DNA of 41,206 bases from Nemertoderma westbladi (taxonomy: Eukaryota; Xenacoelomorpha; Nemertodermatida; Nemertodermatidae). Positions 1-10,058 of the stretch are shown piece by piece. Position 1 is the first letter of the stretch. Each line of letters begins with the position of its first letter. Both the position numbers and the translations under genes were made by a program. The stretch is from positions 1 to 41,206 of the forward strand of contig JAUCBJ010005389.1 of NCBI GenBank assembly GCA_032718475.1. The letters are read 5' to 3'. A model generated the notes under the pieces. The model had not been told where the DNA came from and did not search any database. It saw only the letters and a list, made by a program, of their open reading frames with translations.

Positions 1-2
1 GT

Positions 3-668
3 GTAGATTTAAGTAATCCTGAGCCTACAGACCAAATTATTAGAGTAGAAAGACTCCCTACTATAGTAGATGAGCCTGAAATAATTAGGCCTGTTCTCGA
101 AGCCACCCCCTCTGTGATAGAGACCCCTGTACTTCCAGAACTTAACTCTAAATTCCCTTTGCACAGTACTAAACTACCTGTGCCCAGTAGAACAGCCCCT
201 GAATCAATCCCGGTCCTGGACGCCGAGCAAGACATCAACAAATTGTCGCCCGTCTTCCCTCGTCTACCCGCTACTATGTTGGCGGCTCCCGCTTCGGCGG
301 TAGAGTGGGTGGATGAGGGACAGCGGGGGACGGATCTCCTGCTCGGGCAGCTGGAGGAACATCGTATACGTTCCTCCCAACAGGTCCGAGAGTTGGAAGG
401 GACTGTTCAGCAGTTAAAGGGAACAGTAAGAGAGAGTAGGTTAGAATTGCAAAAAGTGCAGCAGAGTATCGCGTTAGAACGCGATAAATTAGTATATATA
501 CAAAGGGGTATACCACCACCTGTAACAATGTGTCAACCTGTTAGGTCTGAAGTATTTCATGCGCAAGGTGTGGAGCCTACACGCATCTATACTGCTAGTG
601 ATGTAGAAACTCCTATAGTAGCCCCTATTAAGGGTAATTATAAACCTGTTGATAATGATATTCCATAG
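3..668 (+). pseudogene. BEL/Pao gag, N-terminal part (partial, frame-broken)
   Basis: The frame is open from base 3, so the true start is upstream of the window. The first part is proline- and acid-rich and of low complexity. It is followed by a predicted coiled coil encoded at about 330-500, rich in Leu, Glu, Gln and Arg at heptad-like spacing. In BEL/Pao elements this part of the polyprotein forms the structural Gag that packages the RNA. The frame ends in TAG at 666-668, and the rest of gag continues in the +1 frame from about 649, so a small indel separates the two halves. I identify it mainly from its position before the DUF1759-like region. Confidence 0.6.
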
Positions 669-1320
669 ACCTGATCATAATCCGAGAAATTTATATACCG
701 ATAACTCGATATTAAATAATATGATGGCCCAAGAAAGTTTTATGCGTGAAATGGCTAGAACCGAAGCCCGTCAAGCGGTAAAGGTGGGAGAGATCGTCAA
801 GTTCAATGGAGATGAGATGAAATGGTTACCTTTTAATGAGTATTATAAAGATAACATACAGAACTCGGTACTATCTAACGGAGAGAAACTTAGATTCCTC
901 ATCGAGTGCTTGGAAGGACCTCCCAAGTTAATGGCGTTAAAGTTTATTGGACATCCAGGTGGATTAAGACAAGTTTGGGATACACTAAACATCAGGTATG
1001 GTAATAGGACTAACATAGCTAGGTATTTGTATGCGAAATTAGTAGCGCCCCGAAAGTTCCTTAGCAGCGGGATTATAGAGTTTTCCGATGAGATTCAGGA
1101 GATCTGTAGACAACTAGATTGGTTAGGTAAGTCTCATGAATATCAGAGTTCCATGGTTGTTGGAGCCGTAGCATCTACTTTGCCAAAGGGTGGAGTAGGT
1201 ACTCGTTGGGACAAAAGAGTTCTCTATATGATGGACCAGCAACAAAGAGACCCTACCATGGCTGATCTCATGTCATTCTTAAATGGAGAGGTAAGATTAC
1301 AGCTCCTAAAGCAGTCCTGA
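649..1320 (+). pseudogene. BEL/Pao gag, DUF1759-like region
   Basis: This 223-residue frame has the hallmark of the DUF1759-type Gag core of BEL/Pao elements: a segment about keeping a fold around W-x-F-x-E-Y-Y early on, then a Lys-Leu-x-F-Leu-x-x-Cys-Leu-type helix, G-x-x-W-x-x-Leu, and R-Y-G-N. It ends in TGA at 1318-1320, but the same frame stays open without a stop to about 1470 with hydrophilic residues, so this TGA is probably a later nonsense change. After about 1478 the coding signal moves to the frame used by the zinc knuckles. Expected role: Gag core assembly. This copy cannot make a continuous product. Confidence 0.75.
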
Positions 1321-1477
1321 GAGAAGATGCCGGAAAATAACGTGAGTGAAAAACCCGTTTCTAGGAGAAAGGTAACACCAGTGTGTTATACAGACGACGG
1401 CGAAAGCCAGACCTCCCACAAGGAGAACATCGGGAAAGACACCGAAAGATCTGATTATGTCAACAAAACACGTAAAT

Positions 1478-2906
1478 AAATAAAGTAAGTAAATCTAAGT
1501 CTCGAACCAGTGACAGGAGAGAACAGGTAACAACAACTCCTCCCATGTCTCCTAAGAGAATTCATGGAAGGAAGCCCGAGGAAAGAACAAGTGTGCACAA
1601 CACAACCCAGGTTAAAGTAAGTAACATCAAACCCAAATACGCATTGTGCGACGGGCCCCATCGCTTGAGTGGATGTGATGAATTCTTGAAGAAATCCCTA
1701 AAGGATAGACGTGATGTCATGTGGGATAAGCGGTTATGTTATAATTGTCTCAGACAAGGACACCAACGGCGGACCTGTTACTCAGACACAAGGTGCGCTA
1801 AGTGCGGCGCAAAACATCATATCTTGCTGCACACAGAATTTGATAGAACCTGCATGAGTCCGGTAAGTGAGTCCGAACTACATGTCCAATTCAGTGATGT
1901 GAACGACACTGACCACAGCTCTGAGATGGAAGGATTCTACACGGACGAATTCTCCGATGAAAACGAATCCTGTTATATGATAAACACCGCAGTGTATCAA
2001 GCGCTTACATATGAGACTGAAACCGATAACGAAGCGCAACTGACTATTCCGGACCGACAACCATCTTGGAAAGCGCCAACTTCCAACATCGGAATCCAGG
2101 AATTCCCAGTGGTGCAGCTGAGAGTCCACGGGCTAAGTAAGAGTCTTATAGTAAATGCCCTCCTTGACTCCAGCAGCACAGGTACATTCATCGACAAAGA
2201 ACTAGTCGAAGACATCTTTGCTGGACAACCCAAGTTCCGAACTAAGTTGAACCTTTCAGGAATTATGCAGGTTTGGAAATCCACAGTAGCTAGAGATTAC
2301 TATGTAGGCGCGTTGTCCACTCCCCAGGATGAACTAGGAGAACATAGCATAAGGTCAGTAAAAATGGTGGCGATAAAGAACTTTGCTACCAGCCAAGTGG
2401 AACCTTACAACTGGGATGAAGACCATTTTACCCAGCAGCATGATATCCCTAGATTCAACACCGACTACCCAGGGGTACAGATACTGATCGGCCAAAATGC
2501 GCACGAGGCGCTAGAGACATTGGAGAAACGACCTGCTCGACCACAACCATTGCAAACATACGCGGGAAGAACGAGAGTAGGTTGGTACTTCACTGGACCT
2601 TCCCGTAGAACACTGATGGAAAGACTCCCTCAAGAAAGGATACATCAGGTGAGTGAATGGGAAGAAGAAATCAGTGAGGGAGAAACCACAACTGAGGGAA
2701 TACCATACTCCTCAGATAATGACGATATTAACCAATTATTCGACGAGGAAAATACAATCGACCTCCTCACCGAAAATGAAACTTGGCGAAACCAAGTAAA
2801 CCTGTGCCATCTCATCAATCATGGCGGACAATTCAACTACAATGACGAATTAAACGAGGTGATAGATCGATACAACAATAAGATTCGCGGCGAACACGCC
2901 ATATGA
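1478..2906 (+). pseudogene. BEL/Pao zinc knuckles and aspartic protease (DUF1758-like)
   Basis: Counting from the ATG at 1545, a C-x2-C-x4-H-x4-C knuckle lies at residues 65-78 and a further Cys/His cluster at 84-96, preceded by another C..H..C cluster at 35-44. This array is typical of BEL/Pao Gag-Pol. The retropepsin-like domain starts near residue 185. Its active-site loop has Asp208 followed by Ser-Ser, where the usual loop is D-S/T-G, and then S-T-G-T-F-I. The flap-side I-L-I-G motif is encoded near 2488-2500. The domain would cleave the polyprotein. The frame is open upstream of the ATG to about 1478, and TGA 2904-2906 closes it while the same frame continues into RT, so the stop looks acquired. 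The change of the active-site Gly to Ser is a second sign of decay. Confidence 0.85.
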
Positions 2907-4871
2907 TTCTTTACTCAAGAAGCAGTAGAGCCTAATTCCTACGACAAGGCCCTGTCCGTCGAGGAAGAGAGAGCCAAGCAGATTCAGGAAACGACTACCC
3001 GTTTTCTTAAAGATCAAGGTCGCTATGAGATTGGTCTTCCGTTCCGACGGCGAGAACCCAACTTTATAAATAACTGACCATTAGCGGAGAAGAGAATCGC
3101 ACAACTACATCGGCGTCTTACGGCCAATGTCTCAGCCAAGGAAATGTATAAGACCCAGCTGAAGAAATTTATCGATAAGGGATACGCGGAGCGAGTACCG
3201 GAAGAAACACCCATCACAGAGAGAACGTATTATCTAACATATCATTACGTTCCCAAACCCGGTAAACCCAACGAAGTCCGGGTAGTGTTCGACGGCTCCG
3301 CCCTTTACATGGGCCAATCCCTGAATTCCGAATTGTTGCCTGGACCCAACTTACTCCAATCCTTGTTGGGAATACTATTAAGATTACGGCAATATTCTAT
3401 CGCTTTTGCTTCGGATATAGAAGGCATGTTCTTACAAGTCAAGGCGCTGGATAGGGATCGAGACAGCCTACGATTTCTGTTGTGGCCTGAAGGAGACCTC
3501 AGCCAAAAACCGGTGGAGTACTGGATGACCATCCAGGCTTTCGGGATCATCCCGAGCCCCTCGAACGCTTGTTCAGTAGTGCGTACCACTGCTGATGACA
3601 ACCGAGACGCCTTCTCTAAAGCAGTTATCGACAACATCAAACGGGATATATACATGGACGATAATTTAAAGTCCCTCCCAACAGTGGAAGAAGCAATCGA
3701 TGTTGCCAAGGGAATGGTAGAGTGTTTGCGATGCGGTGGATTTAGACTAACCAAATTCACTAGTAACTCCCGTGAGTTTCTGGAATCGATCCCAGTAGAA
3801 GACCGAGGTGTTAAAGATCTGGACCTCATCAAGGATGATCTTCCGGAAACCAAGACGCTTGGTTTGAAATGGGACACAGAGAGAGATATCTTGTTTTTCC
3901 AGTTAAAACAGCGAGATAATCCAGTTAGAACCAAATGGATTTGTCTAAGTATCCTGATCACTTATTTCGATCCATTGGGATTTATTAGCCCAGTTATATT
4001 GGTTGCTCGGAGCTTAGTGCAACAAATGTGGCTTGAAAACCACTCGTGGGACGATCCACTTAAGGGAGAACTACTAAAGAAGTGGATGAAATGGGAAGAT
4101 TCTCTACCTTCCTTCGAGAACTTTATGATTTCCTGTTCATATTTTGGTCACATTCTCCCCACGTATTCCTATCAACTCCATGTGTTTGGAGACGCCAGCG
4201 ATATGGGAATAGGTATAGTAGCTTACCTGAGGGTTGAAACTCCGGATGGAATTAAAGTTGCCTTGGTCACCTCTAAGGCCTTGATAAACAACAAGCTACG
4301 AGTTCCTCGAGCGGAGTTAAAGGCGGCTCTAGACGCTACAGCCATCGGCCGGAATGTAACAGAACAGATCGACTATCCACTGGAGAAAACTGTCTATTGG
4401 ACTGATGCTTTACTCGTTTTTGAGTATATAACCAATGAAGTCTGTCAGTTCAGCGTCTTCGTTACCAACAGAGTAGCCATTATACTTAGTCGCTCTAATG
4501 TAGATCAATGGAGACATTGCCCTGGGACGATTAATCCAGCCGACATCGCCTCCAGAGGAGCAACTCCTCAAGAACTGATAGATACTCCAGACTGGTTAGG
4601 TGGACCCGACTTCCTAAGTAAAGAAGAGGATGAATGGCCTCCTCATCTCACCACGGCTGAGATTAGACAAGCCAAGGGAGCGGAGAAAGTCAAACCTAAA
4701 ACCCGGACGAGTAAATCAAAGTTATTTAAACCCGTGATAGATCTGTCTGTACTACACATCTCCGGGGACGACGCTGTGGATCTAAACTCCCCTACCACAA
4801 ATAAATCTGTTATAGACATCATAGAAAGAGACTGGAAATCTGGAACACCAGACATCTCGCAGGGACTCTAA
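2907..4871 (+). pseudogene. BEL/Pao reverse transcriptase and RNase H
   Basis: The segment is in the same frame as the protease. A TGA at 3075-3077 lies in the linker, and from the ATG at 3144 the frame is open for 575 residues. RT motifs: R-V-V-F-D-G at 46-51, the motif A Asp at residue 91 in S-D-I-E-G-M-F, and the catalytic Y-M-D-D box at 170-173 (nt 3651-3662). RNase H acidic residues visible: Asp350 in G-D-A-S, Glu391 in R-A-E-L, Asp421 in W-T-D-A, and a N-P-A-D-I-A-S-R-G motif near the end. The enzyme would copy element RNA into DNA. TAA 4869-4871 interrupts the frame, which then continues unchanged toward integrase. Confidence 0.93.
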
Positions 4872-6536
4872 CCTCTCCTGCAGAGAGCGATAAATCACTA
4901 TAGCTCCTGGAATCGGCTTTGTAAGGCCGTCGTGTATTTGAAGCGATGCTTCCATTATCACTACTCCAGGACGAAGATCGCTAGTGATACTGCTCCACTG
5001 ACATCCGAGCAGGTCCATGCTATTAAAGATCTTCCCAAATACAAAGTGTCGGATAGGTTTCTGACGGAGAAGATCAGTTATCAAGAGCATGAAGAAACCA
5101 ATAAGCAGATACTGAGACTCCTGCAATGCTATGAAGATTCCGATAAGTATTTCCTGTTGTTGAGAAATCCACAGATGCGCTTAAGGGATCGTTTCTCTAG
5201 CACAATGATAGATGGGTTAATACGTGTTTGAGGGAGACTAACTAATGCTCCATTGTCCTTTGACACTAAATTTCCCATACTCATTAGAAATCTTGAAATA
5301 CAAATCAAGATGATTGTAGATGTTCACAGTAGGCTTTACCATGCTGGTAGAGAACGAATTCTGAGCGAAATTCGAACTCGCTATTATTTCCATAAACCCC
5401 GTAGAGCTCTGAACCAAGTTCTTAGGAACTGTATACCCTGTAGGAAAGCATTCAGTAGGCCTTTAACACAGCGAGAGGCAGAATTACCTAGGGAACGAGT
5501 AAGCTTCTATGAACCACCCTTTACTAATACCAGTGTGGATTTATTTGGCCCTATTGAAGTATATCGTGCTAGGACTATAGTCAAGCAATGGTGTGTCATC
5601 TTTCTCTGTATGACTTGTAGAGCGATCCATCTAGATATGGTGAACGATCTATCTACCAACAGCTTCATACTGAGTTTACACCGACAGATCGCTCGCTTTG
5701 GAACTAGCAACACGATGAGATATGATAAGGGAACGAACTTCATTGGCGCCAATAATGAGATCAAAGCTTACGTTAAAGATTGGAACCAAAGACAGGTGGA
5801 CGATCAGCTAAGGGTAACAGCATCTAGCTGGACCTTCAACGCCGCCGCCGCCCCTTGGTGTGGAGGAAGTTGGGAGAGATTAATAAGGAGCGTGAAGACC
5901 GCATTTCACTTTATAGTGCCTTGCCGCGCGTATCTCACCGACGAACTTTTGCGGACGTTAATGGAAGAAATCGCCGCCTATCTTAACGAGAGACCGCTTA
6001 TGCCAGTCTCATCGAGTCCCGACTCCCTAGAAGCGCTAACACCCGCGCATTTCCTACTGAAGAAACCTGTAGCCATGCTCCCACAATCGGAAATCATGGA
6101 CGGAGACGAATACTGCCGACAAACTTGGCAACTTATGCAGTTATTATCCCGTCGTTTCGCTGACCATTTCGAAAAACATTATCTTCCTACGCTACAACTT
6201 CAAACCAAGTGGTTTGCGCAGCAAGAAAACGTCAGCACCGGAGACATGGTCCTTATTGTGGAATCAGATCTTCCAAGTAAGCGGTGGCACACAGGTCGTA
6301 TCATCGAGACTCATATATCCGATGATGGTTTAGTGCGATCGGTAGAACTCGTCGTCATGCGACGTAACTTTAAGAAACCTGGAATTGTATTCGAAACACA
6401 ACAACTCAATCGCCCAGTTGGTCGTTTATGTTTACTGGAAAGAGACAGAGAACTATCCGGAAACTATGGAAGGCAAGATACTCTTCCCACAACCACCTCC
6501 CTAATCCAACAAACATCTAGGGACTCCCCAACGTAA
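4872..6536 (+). pseudogene. BEL/Pao integrase with DUF5641-like C-terminus
   Basis: The frame continues from RNase H, is cut by TGA 5229-5231, then is open from 5232 to TAA at 6534-6536. Numbering from 5253: a zinc-binding HHCC set is at H25, H30, C60 and C63. The catalytic acidic triad is Asp96 (V-D-L-F-G-P), Asp158 (Y-D-K-G-T-N-F) and Glu208 (G-G-S-W-E-R). Residues about 320-385 (G-D-M-V-L-I-V through W-x-x-G-R-I) match the C-terminal DUF5641-type module of BEL/Pao integrases. The protein would insert the cDNA into host DNA. The second catalytic motif reads D-K-G instead of the commoner D-N-G. The starts at 4932 and 5253 are only first available codons, not real starts. Confidence 0.92.
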
Positions 6537-6544
6537 CAGCGTCT

Positions 6545-6990
6545 GGAGTGGGTGTGTGACTACATTATTTTATATTTGTTTTTATTATTTTTATATTTAT
6601 GTATGTATTATTATGTAATTTTATTATAATCGTTTTCTTTAATTTTATTTAGTAGAATGTTATTTTAGCGATTATTTAGTAGATTAGTGCAATATATATT
6701 CGTGCTTATTACTTAATTACTTAACATTATATATTTAGTACAACGGCGAGAAATAATTCTTTTTCTCTTTCCTTACTGTCCGTATCATATTATAAATACG
6801 TGACTACGGTAAGATGAAATGTCCGTACTTATTAAAGTACAATAAAACTCCTACTATACTCAAGTATTATTGGTAAGTAGAGTATTAGGAATGCAAAGTT
6901 CAGATCCTCGTGTCTCGGCTAAACCAAGCTCTGGGTAGACCTTGGAAACGACTTGCCTCTTCTCACTGACATTGCTTCTTGCAATATTGC
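6545..6990 (+). repeat. Probable polypurine tract and 3' LTR of the BEL/Pao element
   Basis: Nine bases after the pol stop is a purine-rich GGAGTGGG (6545-6552), directly followed by TGTGTGAC, as expected for a polypurine tract joined to an LTR that starts with TG. The following few hundred bases are AT-rich and non-coding, with an AATAAA at 6841-6846 that could be the poly(A) signal. I cannot fix the right end because no second LTR is in the window. The LTR might be longer and include the structured repeats near 7080-7432. Confidence 0.45.
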
Positions 6991-7073
6991 TCTCATACCG
7001 TATATTAAATAAAACATATAGTAGCGTGATGTCCCTTTAACAGTAGCGTAAAACGCCAAATAAATCTGTTAAA

Positions 7074-7188
7074 CACTTTGACCATCTTTAATTCTAGTCG
7101 ATTAAGATATCGCGGCACCCACTGATATACTTGAAAGACAAAATCCTAGAATCAGTGGTTAACGTCCCCAGACAAGTTCTGGAATAAA
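7074..7188 (+). repeat. Structured RNA-like module, copy 1
   Basis: A long closing helix can form between 7079-7084 plus 7091-7097 (ATTCTAG) and 7146-7152 (CTAGAAT) plus 7156-7161. Inside it is a small hairpin CGAT-taagat-ATCG at 7099-7112. Just downstream is a five-pair hairpin CCAGA-caagt-TCTGG at 7168-7182, followed by AATAAA at 7183-7188. The loop CAAGT could pair with ACTTG at about 7129-7133, which would make a pseudoknot in this copy only. The module recurs at 7322-7432 with changed but still pairing arms. I know no RNA family with this layout. Confidence 0.55.
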
Positions 7189-7321
7189 TCGGTGCCCATC
7201 TTAAATATTTAATATTTAATATTTATAAAAATCTATTAAAACAAATGTTATAATAGAGTAAATGCAGACAAATAAACTCTAAGGAGTGTGTAAACCAAGA
7301 AAATTTATAAATCCAAATTCA

Positions 7322-7432
7322 GATCCTTTAAAATTCTAGTCGATTAAGATATCGTAGCACTTACCGATACTCTTAAAAAGACAAATTTCCTAGAATTAAG
7401 GATCCTAGTCCCCAGACATGCTCTGGAATAAA
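7322..7432 (+). repeat. Structured RNA-like module, copy 2
   Basis: This is a second copy, about 242 bases downstream of the first. The closing helix is GATCCTT (7322-7328) plus ATTCTAG (7333-7339) with CTAGAAT (7390-7396) plus AAGGATC (7398-7404). The inner hairpin at 7341-7354 is identical to copy 1. The outer helix has entirely different bases from copy 1 yet still pairs, which is covariation. The trailing hairpin is CCAGA-catgc-TCTGG (7412-7426), again followed by AATAAA (7427-7432). The stem is unchanged and only the loop differs. The pseudoknot pairing possible in copy 1 is not seen here. Confidence 0.55.
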
Positions 7433-8251
7433 ATTGTGTCTATTTTAATATTAAATAATAAAATTTACGGGAATAAATTTAAATTCATATCCTCTCATGA
7501 ATTTGATAAATTGTCATTTTATACAATTTATAACATTCCCAAAATTCCATTAATTAATAGATCATGGGAGATTCACCCTATTAAATATATTAGTGTGCGA
7601 GAATCTCCAATATATAGTCAATAGCCGATAAAATTCATAAAATCATGTATAAAGGGGAATATTGACAATTAAAGAATTACTATTAAATAGCATCCCAGAT
7701 CTGTATGCATGAGAATTACCCTAATTCTACTGCTATCTTTCCATAATGTCACCATAGCAACAACCACGCTAGAATTAGAAAGCGAGTTAAAAGAACAATA
7801 GAAAGCTTGCTCCATTGAATAGCATACGAAATAAAAACCACACTGCTAGTATCCAGGGATACATAATAATAACGTGGCATTCTGGAAGGCACTTGACTAA
7901 TGGACAAATGGCCCGAATGTGTACAATTTGTGACAGTTGTATGGAATTTGTGCATTTATAGGTGAATGTTACTACTAAAGTGTGTTTACAGTAGCGAGTC
8001 GCAGTTGTGAAAGTTGCCCTACCTCTGTAGCAAGAACCTGAAGTAATTCTAAGCCCTTGGGACGGACAGTGGAGTGACTCGCGCTGGTTATTGTTGTCGT
8101 TGTGTAGCTACTACGTTGGCGAGAGGCACAGCGACGACAGTGCATCAGCGCTGAGGATCTTGCGCTGTCCGGGGGCATTGAGGGGGAGGCAGCGACGACC
8201 GCTAGCCTAAATATAATTTAATTATAATATCGATAAACTTGTATAGCAGCT
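7433..8251. other. Non-coding stretch before the unrecognised coding unit
   Basis: There is no convincing gene. A hairpin can form from GGAGATTC (near 7567-7574) and GAATCTCC (near 7599-7607). 7640-7960 is AT-rich. 7960-8210 is markedly richer in GC, with CpG and GACGAC-type repeats, unlike its surroundings. An AT-rich segment with TATAAT-like sequence (8210-8230) lies 20-40 bases before the ATG at 8252 and might be a TATA-like element, which is weak evidence. Two short - strand frames here have no family resemblance and I treat them as chance. Confidence 0.4.
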
Positions 8252-8395
8252 ATGACTGAGTTGATAGAAGATGATCTTGGTATCAGGGAGCGATATACCC
8301 TACCATTGCAAGCGTTTATTGATAGTTTAATACGCGGCGACGCTAGTCAACCCACTACAGAGGACGATGGCCGTTATATCGAACCGCCAATGTAA
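8252..8395 (+). CDS. Unrecognised coding unit, segment 1
   Basis: ATG at 8252 opens a 47-residue acidic frame ending in TAA at 8393-8395. It is listed as coding because the neighbouring frame, open from 8347, takes over with similar composition across an overlap of about 45 bases. The pair therefore reads as the N-terminus of a longer protein with a -1 frame change in the overlap. I see no canonical slippery heptamer there, so an indel is the simpler reading. No motif or family is recognised. Confidence 0.4.
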   Translation: MTELIEDDLGIRERYTLPLQAFIDSLIRGDASQPTTEDDGRYIEPPM

Positions 8396-9057
8396 AAGGA
8401 ACAGCTCAGCGTGAATTGGACTATAGAAAATTCACCGCTCGCTATACGCATCGCAATGGTACATATTTGGACTTCTTAACTACTGGTCATCCTATCGATT
8501 TACACGATACGGACGATGTAGACACCGAAAGGGAAATGATCCTATTTAGATATCATACCCAGCGGAGTCGGAACAATAAACTGAGAATCGAACACGAAAA
8601 TTCTATTCGAAACCAACTCGAAAGAGAAGACGTTGAAGAGCCGGATAAACGCAGTGACTTCAACGAATATCTGGAATTCTTTAGAGAAACATATCTCAAT
8701 ATAGACAGTCAACAAAATCTAGAAACTCGATATCCTCAAAGTATACATCATGACCCTATGATAGAACTCAAACGGCTCTATTTCGCTATGATGTATCTTA
8801 CCGCCGATCGACCGCTACCTGTTGTACCGGATAGCTTCGAACAGATGGAGGAATATTGTAAAACTGGAGAAAGATCACCCGCGTTTCCCCAACAAGACGT
8901 GCGTCTTAGGTATTATTGCGATGAATGCCCTAGACCCAACCAACAAACGGAAAGACATAAACATCCGCGGAGACGTTGCGCTAAACACAGTTTTACTCGC
9001 TATACTTACGGGAGTTTCGAGCGAAACTTGTTCGATATATCACCTACGCTCGCTTGA
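8347..9057 (+). CDS. Unrecognised coding unit, segment 2
   Basis: The frame is open from just after TAG 8344-8346 to TGA 9055-9057, 236 codons. It has no early ATG, consistent with being a continuation of the frame before it. Composition is highly charged (many Arg, Asp, Glu) with aromatic-rich stretches. A Cys/His cluster with C-x2-C, then His and C, lies around 8930-8985 and could be a zinc site. The in-frame TGA at 9055 is followed by eight sense codons and an ATG at 9082 in the same frame. No signal peptide or membrane segment is seen. I do not recognise the family. It could be a decayed viral or transposon-borne gene. Confidence 0.5.
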   Translation, partial: STHYRGRWPLYRTANVKGTAQRELDYRKFTARYTHRNGTYLDFLTTGHPIDLHDTDDVDTEREMILFRYHTQRSRNNKLRIEHENSIRNQLEREDVEEPDKRSDFNEYLEFFRETYLNIDSQQNLETRYPQSIHHDPMIELKRLYFAMMYLTADRPLPVVPDSFEQMEEYCKTGERSPAFPQQDVRLRYYCDECPRPNQQTERHKHPRRRCAKHSFTRYTYGSFERNLFDISPTLA

Positions 9058-9835
9058 CTCAAACGATCCTTAAATAAACCGATGATCAGAGTTCCGGAAT
9101 ACTTGGTCAGACCTCCTTATTCCCTGGTGAGACCTCAGACTCTTGATCTTAATTGTATCACAGATCCTCCCGAACTGTACTCACTGTTCAAAGATCTAGT
9201 GTTACCCGAACAATTAATCGGTGGCACTCCGGTAGTGGGCTCTCTAGATATTCGCCCATCCTACCTAACCGGATTGGGACGCGGACATTTAATATCACCG
9301 TTCAACCCGTATAATCGTCCTGGTTTAACCCCAATACAACCCGTCACCGAGGTGGAGGAGAGCGTTGTACGAAACGCGTTAGACGCTATTCGGCAAAAGA
9401 TCAGAAAAGGAACTTACGATTGTTTGGAGAAACGTAAATTGCAGCAGCAAGTCCAAGCAGTAAAGGAATTAGCTTTACCTCAGTTCGATCAGGAAATTCA
9501 GAATCTCGAGGAAGACATCGAACTTGGACGAACCTACTCTCTGCAAGAGTTTTTGGACGAACGTTTCCAACGACAAGCGGAGGAAAATCAGCTCGAGGAG
9601 AAGCATATTGAAATGGACGAGAGAGAAGAAGCAGCTTTAGCCCAGCCAGAAGCTCAAATCCTTATGACTGATCTCTATTCCAAAACCATTATTCATCCTT
9701 CAATGGTTCCCCATTTCAGAGACAAACTCTTCTCCACGGTACATCCCCAACCGGTTGATATCAACTTAAGGTCGAGAGATCTTATCGCTGACGCTCGACT
9801 ATGTTACAACGTCCGCCAATCGAGGCCGCTCGTGT
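9058..9835 (+). CDS. Unrecognised coding unit, segment 3 (central, coiled-coil rich)
   Basis: This is in the same frame as segment 2 after its TGA. ATG at 9082 is the first Met, and the frame stays formally open to 9972. The useful part probably ends near 9800-9835, where the coding signal moves to the -1 frame. Residues 1-85 from the ATG are proline- and leucine-rich. Residues about 90-195 are rich in Glu, Gln, Arg and Leu and should form long helices or a coiled coil. The 85 residues after that are mixed. There is no catalytic motif I can name. Length, charge and a coiled-coil centre would suit a structural protein, but that is only inference. Confidence 0.5.
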
Positions 9836-10058
9836 CGACGGTATACTCGTTGAACCTCCGGACAATCGAGCGGATCTTGTCCGTCTTATGGTACACGAGG
9901 TCAACCTACGCGCTAGACCTTTACCGAACGCATTTTATGGGATCAAAGATCACCCTTATTATGTCAATTTAACTCAATATTATATGGTGAAACCGGAAGA
10001 TCCTACGCACGGTTTAAAGTTACTACCATTGATAAATCCCGCGGTGACTTGTTCATAA
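9792..10058 (+). CDS. Unrecognised coding unit, segment 4
   Basis: The frame is open from 9792 (after TGA 9789-9791) to TAA 10056-10058. It directly continues the protein-like composition of segment 3 in the -1 frame: Leu, Arg and Pro-rich with several Tyr near 9940-9990. Near its end the sequence T-TTA-AAG (10013-10019) lies in the right phase to be a -1 slippery heptamer, and the frame reached by that slip is the one used by segment 5. No family is recognised. Confidence 0.45.
   Translation, partial: RSTMLQRPPIEAARVDGILVEPPDNRADLVRLMVHEVNLRARPLPNAFYGIKDHPYYVNLTQYYMVKPEDPTHGLKLLPLINPAVTCS

Larger units (their letters stand above)
1..6990 (+). mobile_element. Decayed BEL/Pao LTR retrotransposon, 5' end outside the window
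   Basis: The order gag (coiled coil, then a DUF1759-like region), CCHC knuckles, DUF1758-type aspartic protease, RT with YMDD, RNase H, HHCC plus DDE integrase and a DUF5641-like C-terminus is that of BEL/Pao elements. The copy is dead: gag changes frame twice (near 650 and near 1478) and has a TGA at 1318-1320. From about 1478 to 6536 pol keeps one frame but is cut by TGA 2904-2906, TGA 3075-3077, TAA 4869-4871 and TGA 5229-5231. The 5' LTR, primer-binding site and gag start lie upstream of the window, so the LTR cannot be defined by comparing two copies. The right boundary given here is a guess. Confidence 0.9.

Noticed and set aside
3305-3961. 218-residue - strand frame
   Set aside because: Antisense of the reverse transcriptase. 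The RT motifs on the + strand explain the region.
7074-7432. CRISPR-like repeats
   Set aside because: Only two copies, 242 bases apart, in an animal genome, and the repeated parts are structured arms rather than identical direct repeats.
7749-8178. Two - strand frames before the unknown coding unit
   Set aside because: Short, low-complexity translations without domains; they lie opposite non-coding DNA and do not join to anything.
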